Position numbers and translations under genes: made by a program
Source: Candidatus Arsenophonus triatominarum
GTDB lineage: Bacteria; Pseudomonadota; Gammaproteobacteria; Enterobacterales; Enterobacteriaceae
Reading direction: 5' to 3'
Assembly: GCF_001640365.1 (NCBI RefSeq)
Contig: NZ_LWMI01000007.1
Location: 1 to 64,000, forward strand
DNA length: 64,000 nucleotides
Shown here: positions 43,082 through 52,935 of the stretch, in pieces
Layout: every line of letters starts with the position of its first letter
Numbering within the stretch: the first letter of the stretch is position 1
Notes under the pieces: model-generated
The model's input: the letters and a program-made list of their open reading frames with translations, nothing else
What the model was told of the DNA's origin: nothing
Databases searched by the model: none

Positions 43082-43966
43082 TATAGCTAGGCGACTTAAT
43101 TTTGATTACAAGGTGTGTTATGAGTTATACAATTGATTTTCGACGTAAAGTAATATCTGTAAGGAAAGCCGAAGGTTTAACAATTCGAGAAACTGCGAAA
43201 CAATTCCGTATTGGAAAAGCGTCTTTAGTACGTTGGCTTAAACGACCAGAGCCAAAAAATTCAACGCCACGTAAGAGGAAGCTCGATAAAAATACTTTAG
43301 CAAAAGATGTGGAACAGTATCCAGATGCTTACCAAAAGGAACGGGCAGAGCGATTCGGTGTTTGTAAAAAGACTATTTGGCAATCCCTTAAAAAGCTGGG
43401 ATTAACCTATAAAAAAAACTCTATTCCATCCAAAAACCAACGAAAGCGACAGGCTGGCACATCAGCAAAAAAGACAACAGTATGAAAAAAAAGATAAATC
43501 TGTTGTTTTTATTGATGAAAGTGGTTTTTCACATGACACTCCACGAACTCACGGCTATTCCCCAAAAGGTCACCGTTGTTTTGGCCTGAAAAACTGGGGT
43601 GCTAAGGGAAGAACAAATGTTATTGGCGCTTTATTGGGAACAACCCTTTTTGCTATCGGATTATTTGATTGCAATATTAATCGTGATGTTTTTTATGTTT
43701 GGATCACAAAAATATTGCTCCCAGAACTTCCTGAAAATTCTGTTATTTTTATGGACAACGCTAGCTTTCACAAAGGTAAGAATATTGAACAGGCAATTAT
43801 AAACGCAGGACACCAGATAGAATATTTGCCTGTGTATTCACCAGATTTAAATCCTATAGAACATAAATGGTCTCAAGCTAAACGTAAAAAGATGGAAACA
43901 GGATGCACTATCGATGACCTGTTTTTAATACATATGCTGTAATCAAAATTAAGTCGCCTAGCTATA
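43082..43966 (+). mobile_element. IS630-family element, copy 7
   Basis: 885 bp. GAGCTGA-TA and TA-AAAGATC rejoin exactly to the IS982 sequence at 29494, a clean insertion. Confidence 0.92.
43120..43942 (+). pseudogene. IS630 transposase of copy 7, frameshifted
   Basis: Tracts A8 and A8. The substitution KNALAKD to KNTLAKD distinguishes it from the other copies. Confidence 0.8.
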
Positions 43967-44375
43967 AAAGATCTTTCTGGTTGTTTGTATGCGGATAAAG
44001 GGTATTTATCGGCTTCACTGAAACAGCAACTGAAAACAATGGGAATTAACCTTATAACGAATATCAAGAAGAAAATGAAGCCTGTTGAACAGACTTGTTT
44101 CGACAAAGCCATCTTGCGTTATCGTTCTGTCATTGAAACGGTATTTGATGAGTTAAAAAATCTTTGTCAGATAGCGCATACGCGGCACCGCTCTCCTGCT
44201 AACTTTGTAGTGAATTTATTAGCCGGGCGGGTTGTATATTGTTTAATTCCATCTAAACCAAAGATACCTGTGGCAGGAACATATCTTCAAGCATAATTGA
44301 TAATGCTTATCCCGAACTCAGGTTATAAAACATTCTTACAAGTAAGCAGAGTAAGATACTCTGGTTTGGCGTTAT

Positions 44376-44566
44376 CACGAGTTTCGCACAGGCATATAAA
44401 ATTCCAGAAATGGCTTAAAAGCAATGGTTAATTTGCAAGTTACTAAAACGTATAAATTTGTTTAAATTACAATAAGTTGCTTTTAATTTATAAGATTTTG
44501 TCTATTTATATATTATGCTGAATTAAACTTAAAAATAGAGCGTTTTTTATTGGTGCGAAACTCGTG
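44376..44566 (+). mobile_element. 191-bp MITE (CACGAG family) inside its putative parent transposon
   Basis: Perfect 14-bp ends with a GTTAT duplication on both sides. Removing it with one GTTAT restores the host transposase reading GLALSEVSPSPLSHDTVSRWL. Confidence 0.92.
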
Positions 44567-44715
44567 GTTATCAGAAGTAAGCCCATCACCTTTATCTCAT
44601 GACACTGTTAGCCGATGGCTAAAAAGTAGATGTTTTCGACCTAAAGACCTATGGCGATTAGTTCAACCTTCTAAGACAAAAAAAGCCCTTGCGTACTAAT
44701 AGCTGATGATACATT

Positions 44716-44904
44716 AAGCATGTTGCTCAATAGTGAAATAAAGTTGCTTAAAATAAAAACAAGTTAGATACATCTAAAAAATACAAAAATAGTTTATTTT
44801 TTAATTTTACATAGGTTATTTTTAATGCAAAAATTGATGATTTTATCATCATAGGCTGGTTTTTTTGTAAGTCATAATTAATTTTGCTATTGAGCAACAG
44901 GCTT
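44716..44904 (+). mobile_element. 189-bp MITE with ISL2-type (IS5-family) ends
   Basis: The terminal repeats AAGCATGTTGCTCAATAG and the complement AAGCCTGTTGCTCAATAG differ at one base and resemble the AAGCGTGTTGCTTAATAG ends of the ISL2-type elements at 33814 and 38211. ATT is duplicated at both sides (44713-44715, 44905-44907), the 3-bp duplication expected for this group. Removal re-creates ADDTLIAKTR in the host transposase. No coding capacity. Confidence 0.88.
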
Positions 44905-45134
44905 ATTGATTGCCAAAACACGTAGTAAAAAAATAGAGATGGTCCATTATCAATATTCAGGTAACGAACATGATGTTATTGCTGGCATAGGTTTAGTTAA
45001 TTTACGTTGGCATAATCTAACAACTGTTGAATCAATTCCTATTGATTATCGTATTTATGATAAAGATTCTGATGGAAAAACAAAAAACACGCACTTTTTC
45101 GAAATGCTCGCTCTTGCTAAAAAAAGAGGGATCA

Positions 45135-46019
45135 TATAGCTAGGCGACTTAATTTTGATTACAAGGTGTGTTATGAGTTATACAATTGATTTTCGACGTA
45201 AAGTAATATCTGTAAGGAAAGCCGAAGGTTTAACAATTCGAGAAACTGCGAAACAATTCCGTATTGGAAAAGCGTCTTTAGTACGTTGGCTTAAACGACC
45301 AGAGCCAAAAAATTCAACGCCACGTAAGAGGAAGCTCGATAAAAATGCTTTAGCAAAAGATGTGGAACAGTATCCAGATGCTTACCAAAAGGAACGGGCA
45401 GAGCGATTCGGTGTTTGTAAAAAGACTATTTGGCAATCCCTTAAAAAGCTGGGATTAACCTATAAAAAAAACTCTATTCCATCCAAAAACCAACGAAAGC
45501 GACAGGCTGGCACATCAGCAAAAAAGACAACAGTATGAAAAAAAAGATAAATCTGTTGTTTTTATTGATGAAAGTGGTTTTTCACATGACACTCCACGAA
45601 CTCACGGCTATTCCCCAAAAGGTCACCGTTGTTTTGGCCTGAAAAACTGGGGTGCTAAGGGAAGAACAAATGTTATTGGCGCTTTATTGGGAACAACCCT
45701 TTTTGCTATCGGATTATTTGATTGCAATATTAACCGTGATGTTTTTTATGTTTGGATCACAAAAATATTGCTCCCAGAACTTCCTGAAAATTCTGTTATT
45801 TTTATGGACAACGCTAGCTTTCACAAAGGTAAGAATATTGAACAGGCAATTATAAACGCAGGACACCAGATAGAATATTTGCCTGTGTATTCACCAGATT
45901 TAAATCCTATAGAACATAAATGGTCTCAAGCTAAACGTAAAAAGATGGAAACAGGATGCACTATCGATGACCTGTTTTTAATACATATGCTGTAATCAAA
46001 ATTAAGTCGCCTAGCTATA
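45135..46019 (+). mobile_element. IS630-family element, copy 8
   Basis: 885 bp. GGGATCA-TA / TA-TCTGAAA flanks rejoin in frame (RGI-ISEKI) within the CACGAG transposon gene, although the family usually has more residues there. Confidence 0.9.
45173..45995 (+). pseudogene. IS630 transposase of copy 8, frameshifted
   Basis: Tracts A8 and A8; no other difference from the consensus copy noticed. A one-base slip at the first tract would produce full-length protein. Confidence 0.8.
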
Positions 46020-46131
46020 TCTGAAAAAATAACCCTTTATCAACAAAATTGGGACGTAATCAAAAATGCTATTACTGAGCACATCCGTGTTTTATTAGCG
46101 TACCCAAATTAGTTTTGTGCGAAACTCGTGT

Positions 46132-47571
46132 ATGAGTGAAAAAAATCTGTCAGAAAAGCTGTTAAGCCTAAATCAAAGCTGAAACTTCTGTTCTGGTGAC
46201 TTATAGCGTGCCTAAAACGCATTTATTAAAGCATAGCTCAACATTCGAAGGGACGAGTTATGTTAGTTGGTATCGTATGCTTAACCGGCTAATATGGATT
46301 TGGCATGGCAACGATGGGTTGGAGATTGAAGCAGCATTAAGTCGTATTGCGGCAAATAATCGTATTCGAAGTTGTGATAATTTACTCGATACCATAATTG
46401 GTTACCAGCCAGGAAATTGGGCTTATGAGTGGTCACAACAAGCGATGGGCTGGCAGAAAAAAGCACTTAAATTGCCAACAAAAATAGCAGCAAGCCAGGC
46501 TTGGTTACGGGCAGCTAATTTATATAGTATTGCCGCATATTCTCATCTTAAAGGTGATAATCTTGCCGAACAAGCGGTGTTCTTAGCTAATAAAGCTTAT
46601 GAAAATGCAGCGCAATTGACCGATTTTCGCCTGAAAAAAATTTCTTTCAAAACACGAGTTTCGCACAGGCATATAAAATTCCAGAAATGGCTTAAAAGCA
46701 ATGGTTAATTTGCAAGTTACTAAAACATATAAATTTGTTTAAATTACAATAAGTTGCTTTTAATTTATAAGATTTTGTCTATTTATATATTATGCTGAAT
46801 TAAACTTAAAAATAGAGCGTTTTTATTGGTGCGAAACTCGTGCAAAATAGCGGATGGTAAAAAAGAGATGATTGGTTTTTTACATTTACCGGATACCAGC
46901 CAAGGCCCGTGTCCCACGATTTTAATTTGTGGCACATTAGATAGTTTACAACTAGATTATTATCGCTTTTTCAACAACTATCTGGCCCCGCAAGGTTTTG
47001 CTATGTTAACCCTGGATATGCCATCAATTGGCTATTCTATTAAATATAAACTTTCTCAGGATACTAGCGCACTGCATCAACAGGTACTTAATCAATTGGC
47101 TAATATTCCATGGATCGATCATACTCGAATAGGTGTAATTGGTTTGTGTTTTGGTGCCAATATTGCACTTCGATTAGCTTAGAACCCAAGCGCTTAAAAG
47201 ACGTTGCAGTTTTAGGGCCCATTGTCCACAGCTTGCTTACTGAACAAAAATATCAGGATCAAATACTGGTAATGAATATTGACCTCTTTGCCAGTCGATT
47301 AGGCTTCTATCAGGTAGATGAAGCTGTTTTACGTTCAGAACTAAGTTGTTATTCGCTAAAAAAACAGGGATTATTAGGGCGTCGCTGTTCTGTATTGTTT
47401 ATGGCTGTTAACTGGCAAAATGATATTTTTAGTCCTAAAGAAGACGCACTACTTGTCGTACGTTCGTCCATTGAAGGTAAGTTATTGACTTTACCAACCA
47501 AGCCGCTGTATCAAAATTTTCATCAGTCACTTTCTACAGTAGTGAGTTGGTTGAAAAGCAAAATTGAATAA
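46132..47571 (+). pseudogene. frsA: fermentation/respiration switch protein FrsA, broken
   Basis: FrsA is an alpha/beta-hydrolase-fold protein reported to bind EIIA-Glc. The start MSEKNLSEKLL at 46132 overlaps the target duplication of the upstream transposon. A frameshift follows within about 20 codons, then WYRMLNRLIWIWHG, NWAYEWSQQAMGWQKKA and HLKGDNLAEQA. A MITE splits the gene at 46653-46842; its removal restores [19 protein letters not shown] deletion near 47180 (RLA stop) precedes RLKDVAVLGPIVHSLL, GLLGRRC and the C-terminal VSWLKSKIE. Gene order gpt-frsA-crl is as in E. coli. Confidence 0.92.
46653..46842 (+). mobile_element. 190-bp MITE (CACGAG family) in frsA
   Basis: Perfect 14-bp ends with CAAAA duplicated on both sides; two bases shorter in the T tract near the right end and one substitution (aaacatat) against the 9884 copy. 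Confidence 0.92.
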
Positions 47572-47641
47572 TAGTTGTGATTACTTGATTATTTTTCCTT
47601 ATTTGCTAAAAAAGTAGCTTAACAACAAGGAGATCCTTATT

Positions 47642-48031
47642 ATGGCTTTAACTTCAAATTATTCTAAAAGTAAATTATTGAAGCATTTTACCAGGTTAGG
47701 ACCTTATCTCCGCGAATCTCAATGTCAGGATGATCTCTTTTTTTTCGACTGTCTTGCTATTTGTGTTAATGCAAAGACTGCTCCAGAAAAGCGTGAATTT
47801 TGGGGATGGTGGTTGGAATTAAGACGAGAACTTGACGGATTTGTATATCATTATAAATTAGGTATGTTTGATAAAGCGGGTAATTGGCAGAATATCGAAA
47901 TTAATAAATCAAATATTATCAAGTCGCTTGAAGAGACATTGCAAGAATTCCACAAAAGTTTAAGTGATTCACTTAATACATTGGAATTAACATTAACCCC
48001 TTGCCCCAAAATGGTTGCAATTAATATATAG
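47642..48031 (+). CDS. crl: sigma-S-binding regulator Crl
   Basis: Crl is a small cytoplasmic protein that binds RpoS (sigma-S) and promotes its assembly with core RNA polymerase. 129 residues (133 in E. coli). The conserved core is FTRLGPYLRE, FFFDCLAICVN, REFWGWWLELRREL and GMFDKAGNWQ, including the WGWW patch typical of the family. ATG at 47642 follows AAGGAGATCC. It is monocistronic: a terminator follows at 48077. Its intactness implies that a general stress sigma factor is probably kept elsewhere in the genome. Confidence 0.94.
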   Translation: MALTSNYSKSKLLKHFTRLGPYLRESQCQDDLFFFDCLAICVNAKTAPEKREFWGWWLELRRELDGFVYHYKLGMFDKAGNWQNIEINKSNIIKSLEETLQEFHKSLSDSLNTLELTLTPCPKMVAINI

Positions 48032-48076
48032 CTTATATTGTTGACAGCTATTGAATATTAACTTTTCATTAAAATT

Positions 48077-48105
48077 GCGTTATGTCAGTTGGCATAACGC
48101 TTCTT
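48077..48105 (+). terminator. terminator after crl
   Basis: GCGTTATG / CATAACGC stem with an 8-base loop, followed by TTCTT, 45 bases after the crl stop. Confidence 0.75.
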
Positions 48106-48161
48106 ACTTGGTAAAACTGATGACTAAATATTTATTGTTATAGAGAGTTAATGGCAGAAGC

Positions 48162-49271
48162 ATGATGAACAATAGCCAAACTTTGGTGATAAAATTAGGA
48201 ACAAGTGTATTAACGGGTGGATCGCGTTGTCTGGATCAGGCTCGTATTGTTGAATTAGTGCGACAATGCGCACAGCAGCATGAAAAAGGTCACCACATTA
48301 TCATTGTCACTTCGGGTGCAATTACTGCTGGTCGAGCGCATTTAGGTTATCCAACATTACCTGAGACAACTGCTTCGAAACAATTACTCGCGGCGGTTGG
48401 GCAAAGTCATCTGATCCAACTTTGGGAACGGTTGTTTTCCATTTATGGTATTCATATTGGTCAGATGTTATTGACCCGAGCTGATATTGAAGATCGCGAA
48501 CGTTTTTTGAATGCACACGACACATTACAAGCGTTACTGGATAACCGTATTATTCCTGTTATCAATGAAAATGATGCCGTTGCGACAGCCGAAATTAAAG
48601 TTGGTGATAATGATAATTTATCGGCATTGGTTGCAATTTTAGCTAATGCGGATAAGTTACTATTATTAACGGATATCGAGGGACTGTATACCGCAGATCC
48701 CCGCAACAATCCAAATGCACAATTGATCACTGAAGTTCATGATATTAATGATGAACTAAGATGCATGGCAGGTGATAGTGTAACCGGCTTAGGCACTGGT
48801 GGAATGGCAACAAAGTTGCAAGCAGCGGGCATTGCTGGCCGAGCGGGAATTGAAGTGATTATTGCCGCCGGTGATAAGCCTAATGTGATCGCAAATGTGC
48901 TCGAAGGTCTGCAAGTAGGAACAAAATTTCATCGCTTAAAAACGCCGATGGAAAACCGAAAATGGTGGATTTTTGGCGCGCCTTTGGCGGGTGAAATTGT
49001 TGTCGATGAGGGTGCTGCTTTGGCTATCCAGCATAAAGGCAGCTCATTATTACCAAAAGGAATAAAGAAAATTAGTGGTAATTTTTCGCGCGGCGACGTT
49101 GTGCGTATTCTTAATTTATTAGGCAAAGATTTAGCGCATGGGGTGACTCATTATAATAGCGATGCTTTACGCCTAATCGCAGGATATCATTCGCAAGAAA
49201 TTAATCGAATTTTGGGTTATGAGTATGGTGCTGTTGCTGTTCACCGTGACGATATGATAGTGAGTAAATGA
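48162..49271 (+). CDS. proB: glutamate 5-kinase
   Basis: ProB phosphorylates glutamate in the first step of proline synthesis and is feedback-inhibited by proline. 369 residues (367 in E. coli). The amino-acid kinase domain (about 1-260) has [45 protein letters not shown] and [12 protein letters not shown]; a C-terminal PUA domain (about 278-360) has [13 protein letters not shown] and [14 protein letters not shown]. Two adjacent ATGs (48162, 48165) are possible starts; the second gives [12 protein letters not shown], closest to relatives. It overlaps proA by four bases (ATGA), indicating translational coupling. Intact. Confidence 0.96.
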   Translation: MMNNSQTLVIKLGTSVLTGGSRCLDQARIVELVRQCAQQHEKGHHIIIVTSGAITAGRAHLGYPTLPETTASKQLLAAVGQSHLIQLWERLFSIYGIHIGQMLLTRADIEDRERFLNAHDTLQALLDNRIIPVINENDAVATAEIKVGDNDNLSALVAILANADKLLLLTDIEGLYTADPRNNPNAQLITEVHDINDELRCMAGDSVTGLGTGGMATKLQAAGIAGRAGIEVIIAAGDKPNVIANVLEGLQVGTKFHRLKTPMENRKWWIFGAPLAGEIVVDEGAALAIQHKGSSLLPKGIKKISGNFSRGDVVRILNLLGKDLAHGVTHYNSDALRLIAGYHSQEINRILGYEYGAVAVHRDDMIVSK

Positions 49272-50524
49272 TGTTGGAAAAAATAGGCAAAGCGGCTAAA
49301 CAAGCTTCATGGTACCTGGCAGGGTTAAATACAAAACAGAAAAATAATGTTTTAATGGATATTGTTGATTGCCTGCAACAACAGAGTGATGCAATTTTAG
49401 CGGCTAATGCTCAGGATATGGAAGCAGCAAAAGCTGGCCATATGAGTGCAGCTATGCAAGACAGACTATTGCTAACTGTTGAGCGATTAGATGCTATTGC
49501 GAATGATGTAAGAAAGGTATGTCAATTGGTTGATCCGGTTGGACGTATACTCGATGGCGGTTTATTAGATAATGGCTTAAATATACAACGTCGATGTGTT
49601 CCACTGGGCGTGATTGGTGTTATTTATGAAGCGCGTCCGAATGTAACGATCGATGTTGCCTCGTTATGTTTGAAAACTGGTAATGCGGTAATTTTACGTG
49701 GTGGTAAAGAGACCTCACAGACTAATCAAGCAATCGTTAAAGTTATTCAGCAAGCGTTGCAACAAAATGATATTCCACAGGCAGCGGTTCAATCTATTGA
49801 TGATCCAGATAGAAAATTAGTAACCCAATTACTGAAAATGGATCGCTATGTAGATATGTTGATTCCGCGTGGTGGTGTAGGTTTACATAAGCTATGCCGT
49901 GAGCAATCAACCATCTCTGTGATCACTGGTGGCATTGGTATCTGTCATATTTATGTCGATCAGCATATTGATTTTAACAAAGCACTGCCACTCATTGTGA
50001 ATGCTAAAGTACAGAGTCCGAGTGCATGTAATTCATTGGAAACTTTATTAGTTCATAAAAGTATTGCGGCTACATTTCTGCCGCTTTTGGCTAAGAAAAT
50101 GGCTGAGCAAAATGTGACGCTACATGCCAGTCGGCATGCAATGTCCTATTTAAAGTCAAGCCCGGCAAGCGTTGTTGAAGTGATGGAGCAGAATTACCGC
50201 GATGAATGGTTATCGCTTGATGTTAACGTTAAAGTCGTGAACGATATCGATGCTGCGATTAACCACATTCGGGATTATGGAACGGCCCATTCTGATGCTA
50301 TTTTGACCCACTCAATTCAACAAGCTGATTATTTTGTTCAGCGCGTTGATTCTGCGGTTGTTTATGTTAATGCCAGTACGCGATTTACAGATGGTGGACA
50401 ATTTGGTTTAGGTGCAGAGGTTGCGGTAAGCACACAAAAACTGCATGCAAGAGGTCCGATGGGATTAGATGCATTAACAACCTATAAATGGATTGGTTAT
50501 GGAGATAATTTAACACGTTCTTGA
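49268..50524 (+). CDS. proA: gamma-glutamyl phosphate reductase
   Basis: ProA reduces glutamyl-5-phosphate to glutamate semialdehyde with NADPH, in complex with ProB. 418 residues (417 in E. coli), aldehyde-dehydrogenase fold. Motifs are [45 protein letters not shown] with the catalytic Cys, and [23 protein letters not shown]. The start ATG at 49268 overlaps the proB stop; the second ATG (49271) is equally compatible. It is followed by a terminator. Intact, so proline synthesis from glutamate is probably retained if proC exists elsewhere. Confidence 0.96.
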   Translation: MMLEKIGKAAKQASWYLAGLNTKQKNNVLMDIVDCLQQQSDAILAANAQDMEAAKAGHMSAAMQDRLLLTVERLDAIANDVRKVCQLVDPVGRILDGGLLDNGLNIQRRCVPLGVIGVIYEARPNVTIDVASLCLKTGNAVILRGGKETSQTNQAIVKVIQQALQQNDIPQAAVQSIDDPDRKLVTQLLKMDRYVDMLIPRGGVGLHKLCREQSTISVITGGIGICHIYVDQHIDFNKALPLIVNAKVQSPSACNSLETLLVHKSIAATFLPLLAKKMAEQNVTLHASRHAMSYLKSSPASVVEVMEQNYRDEWLSLDVNVKVVNDIDAAINHIRDYGTAHSDAILTHSIQQADYFVQRVDSAVVYVNASTRFTDGGQFGLGAEVAVSTQKLHARGPMGLDALTTYKWIGYGDNLTRS

Positions 50525-50546
50525 GTCATTGCTTCACGATTTTTTG

Positions 50547-50572
50547 AGCCACACTGTTGTTGTGTGGCTTTA
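50547..50572 (+). terminator. terminator after proA
   Basis: AGCCACAC / GTGTGGCT stem with a 7-base loop and TTACTTT tail, 23 bases after the proA stop. Confidence 0.78.
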
Positions 50573-50683
50573 CTTTAATCGTGGGAATTTAGGATTTTTA
50601 CTTTTGTAAATTTTAAATCTCGCTTGTAAGCTGACATATATATTCTAACTAATTAAATAAATTATCGATTAGGACGACTTGAC

Positions 50684-51205
50684 ATGCTTTATCTTATTGG
50701 ACCAAGAGGTGCAGGGAAGACAACAGTAGGAAGAACGTTAGCTGAGTCTAGGATGTGTCATTTTTTTGATACCGATTTGTTAGTTAAACAAAATGCTAAA
50801 ATAAGTATTGCCGAGTTAGTTGAACGAGATGGTTGGGATTGCTTTCGTGATTTGGAGTCTAGCGTCTTGCGATCAATCCAACAGCCAAACTCAGTGATCT
50901 CAACCGGTGGAGGGATTATTTTACTGAAAGAAAATCGTGATTTTATGAAAAAAAATGGCTGTATTATTTATTTACAAGTTCCACCTGATGTATTGATTAG
51001 GCGTTTGTCTGCTGATCCTGAAACTTCGCAACGACCAACATTAACAGGTAAGCCCTTAGCAGAAGAGATAGCTGAAGTAATGAATGAAAGAGAAGGTTAC
51101 TATTTAGATACCGCTGATTACATTATTGATGCCGCCTTACCGACGACAAAAATTGTTTACCAAATAGACCATTTTTTGCAAAACGATAAAAAATACTTTG
51201 TATGA
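50684..51205 (+). CDS. aroL: shikimate kinase II
   Basis: AroL phosphorylates shikimate to shikimate-3-phosphate in the aromatic amino-acid pathway. 173 residues (174 in E. coli). Walker A is LIGPRGAGKTTVG (residues 4-16). The shikimate-binding DTD (FFDTDLL), the FR in CFRDLE and the GGG in STGGGIIL are present, with an arginine-containing lid QRPTLTGKPLAEE. The match to AroL rather than AroK is based on PLFLIGPRG-like and TLTGKPL features. ATG at 50684 with a weak AGGACGAC upstream. It lies 78 bases ahead of the broken aas gene. Intact. Confidence 0.9.
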   Translation: MLYLIGPRGAGKTTVGRTLAESRMCHFFDTDLLVKQNAKISIAELVERDGWDCFRDLESSVLRSIQQPNSVISTGGGIILLKENRDFMKKNGCIIYLQVPPDVLIRRLSADPETSQRPTLTGKPLAEEIAEVMNEREGYYLDTADYIIDAALPTTKIVYQIDHFLQNDKKYFV

Positions 51206-51366
51206 TCTTAATTTTGCCATGTTAGTCATCTTCGGTGAAAGATGTACTCTAAAATGATCAATAACATTAAGGAGTAAGGAAAGAGATATGCTGATAAAAT
51301 TATTGCGCGCAATATTCCAGTTTTTTTTCGCGTGAGAGGGTGTTCATAATTCTGTGTCAGGGGATT

Positions 51367-52748
51367 TTATATTTTGATTATACCATCTAGGCGCCCTTTA
51401 AAATAGATGGACAATTGAGCAATGGTTAACGCCCAGTTACTAATCGGCATAGTCCATTTGTTGGATACCGGATTGATGCCAATATAGAGTAATTTTAATA
51501 ATCTGTTTTCATTAGGAAAAGCCCCTTTGGTTTTAGTTAATGTCCTAAACTGCCGATGAACCGCCTCTACTGCATTGGTCGTATAAATGGGTTTTCTAAT
51601 GGCTTTAGGGTATCGAAAATAAGCACTGAGCAACTCCCATTTACTTCGCCAGGATTATAGCACTATCGGGTATTTTTCACCCCATTTCGTTTCCAGTTCA
51701 TCAAGGGCAAGCTCAGCAGCCGCTTTAGTATCTGCACGATAAACCGGCTTTAATCAGCCATAAAGGCTTTTTGGTCTTTACTGGCAATATAACGTAAGCT
51801 ATTGCGAATTTGATGAACTACGCATAGCTGAACTTCTGTCTGCGGGAAAATACTGGCTATCGCTTCTGGAAACCCTTTTAATCCGTCAACACAAGCGATT
51901 AAAATATCTTGTAACCACGGTTATGTAAGTCAGTCAGAACGCTCAGCCAATGATGTGCTCCTTCTGTTTCAGACATATAGAGTCCTAACAATTCCTTATG
52001 CCCATCGGTGGTTAGTCCAAGTACTGTGTAGATTGCCTTATTGATATAGTGACCATCATGTTTTATCTTGTAATGAATGGCATCGAGCCAGACAAAAGGA
52101 TAGAGCGCCTCCAGAGGGCGTTGTTGCCAGGCTTTTAATTCAGGCGCGAGTTTCGCACCAATAAAAAAACGCTCTATTTTTAAGTTTAATTCAGCATAAT
52201 ATATTAAATAGACAAAATCTTATAAATTAAAAGCAACTTATTGTAATTTAAACAAATTTATACGTTTTAGTAACTTGCAAATTAACCATTGCTTTTAAGC
52301 CATTTCTGGAATTTTATATTCCTGTGCGAAACTCGTGTCAGGAAGTAATTTGTCAGTAATATGCGTAATAGCTCCATCTGATATTTCCAGTCCATATAAT
52401 TCTGCAACATGTTTTTGAATATCACGATAACTCATGCCTAATGCAAATAACGATAGGATTTTGTTATCAATATCCTCTCTTAATGAGCTGAGGCTCAAAA
52501 GCACCTGACCTGTCTCTGGACGTTTTCAGTTCAAATTGACCTGATGTCGATTTAACCGTTTTTCGAGTATAGCCATTTTTACGCGTATCGATTGACGTTG
52601 TCGATAGGGAGTGTTCTATTTCTGCCTGCAGGGCAGCTTCGGTCAGCTGTTTTATGAGTGGTGTGAGTATTCCATCCGTACCGAGTAAATTTTTACCTGA
52701 TTGTAATTGCTTCAACGCTTCATCAAAATTAAATGATTGATTTCTCAT
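51367..52748 (-). pseudogene. IS256-family transposase C, broken
   Basis: N-terminus MRNQSFNFDEALKQL at 52748; breaks include a loss of about 25 bases near 52477 (KKNQTKL missing), the MITE, one missing base near 51913 and one extra near 51750. The C-terminus has TTNAVEAVHRQFRTLTKTKG. Confidence 0.85.
52145..52337 (-). mobile_element. 193-bp MITE (CACGAG family) in IS256
   Basis: TCAGG is duplicated on both sides, and the uninterrupted site can be seen in IS256 copy B near 39370. The left terminal base pair has changed (CGCGAG for CACGAG), and there is one extra base near 52204. Confidence 0.9.
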
Positions 52749-52935
52749 ATGTCATACCTCTTTTTTTTTGAGTTTAAGATATGACACAGATTTTTGAACA
52801 CTACCTCACGTAACTGTGGTTGGTGAAATAAAACTTAAAGAATATGAGCGATGTTTAATAACACCTAATCATGTCTCTTTTTTAGATGGGATTCTGCTCG
52901 CTCTTTTTTTACCTATTAGCCCGCTTTTTGCTGTT

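Larger units (their letters stand above)
42539..44296 (+). pseudogene. IS982-family transposase, interrupted by IS630
   Basis: The most complete IS982 gene here. The N-terminus MENLTELYCLMDDFCKDFDRK has SLAEMMTLVVLFHQLRFSQFK and then SYSRCVELLPRS. A two-base excess near 42877 shifts VADSTPIAV to VAPILLR. The DDE part reads VCDNLRI, TGWFFGFKLHV, DKGYLSASLKQQ and VIETVFDELKNL, ending GTYLQA at 44296. Confidence 0.88.
42422..44323 (+). mobile_element. IS982-family element C with perfect 7-bp target duplication
   Basis: The ends are ACCTGAGTTTGGGATAAG and CTTATCCCGAACTCAGGT. TATAAAA is repeated on both sides (42415-42421 and 44324-44330), and the uninterrupted site is seen at 33768 in the fragment of the same host transposon. 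It is complete apart from the IS630 inside. Confidence 0.92.
44390..46115 (+). pseudogene. DDE transposase of the CACGAG transposon, broken
   Basis: Segments readable in order are YKTFLQVSRVRYSGLAL (from about 42405, across the IS982), SEVSPSPLSHDTVSRWLKSRCFRPKDLWRLVQPSKTKK, then after one frame change VLIADDTLIAKTRSKKIEMVHYQYSGNEHD (first Asp region), LRWHNLTTVESIPIDYRIYDKDSDGKTKN and, after IS630, ISEKITLYQQNWDVIKNAI. Compared with IS701/IS4-like transposases (about 350-450 residues) a large central part with later catalytic residues is missing. An active copy must exist elsewhere if the MITEs still move. Confidence 0.65.
42316..46130 (+). mobile_element. large DDE transposon with CACGAG ends (IS701/IS4-like), nested with four other elements
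   Basis: The left end CACGAGTTTCGCAATCTCC (42316) and right end TTTTGTGCGAAACTCGTG (46130) share their terminal 13-14 bp with the 192-bp MITEs. The flanks TACGA / TATGA look like a 5-bp duplication with one change. It contains, in order, IS982 (42422-44323, itself holding an IS630), a CACGAG MITE (44376-44566), an ISL2-type MITE (44716-44904) and an IS630 (45135-46019). Its own transposase is split and incomplete. The family is not certain. Confidence 0.75.
51339..52805 (-). mobile_element. IS256-family element C in aas, itself carrying a MITE
   Basis: Ends GGTGTTCATAATTCTGTGTC (51339) and the GGTAGTGTTC complement (52805). Flanks GCGTGAGA and TCACGTAA do not form a simple 8-bp duplication. 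A CACGAG MITE interrupts it at 52145-52337. Confidence 0.88.

Noticed and set aside
51331-52813. A target duplication for IS256 in aas
   Set aside because: GCGTGAGA and TCACGTAA do not match directly; only an inverted resemblance (GTGAG / CTCAC) is present.
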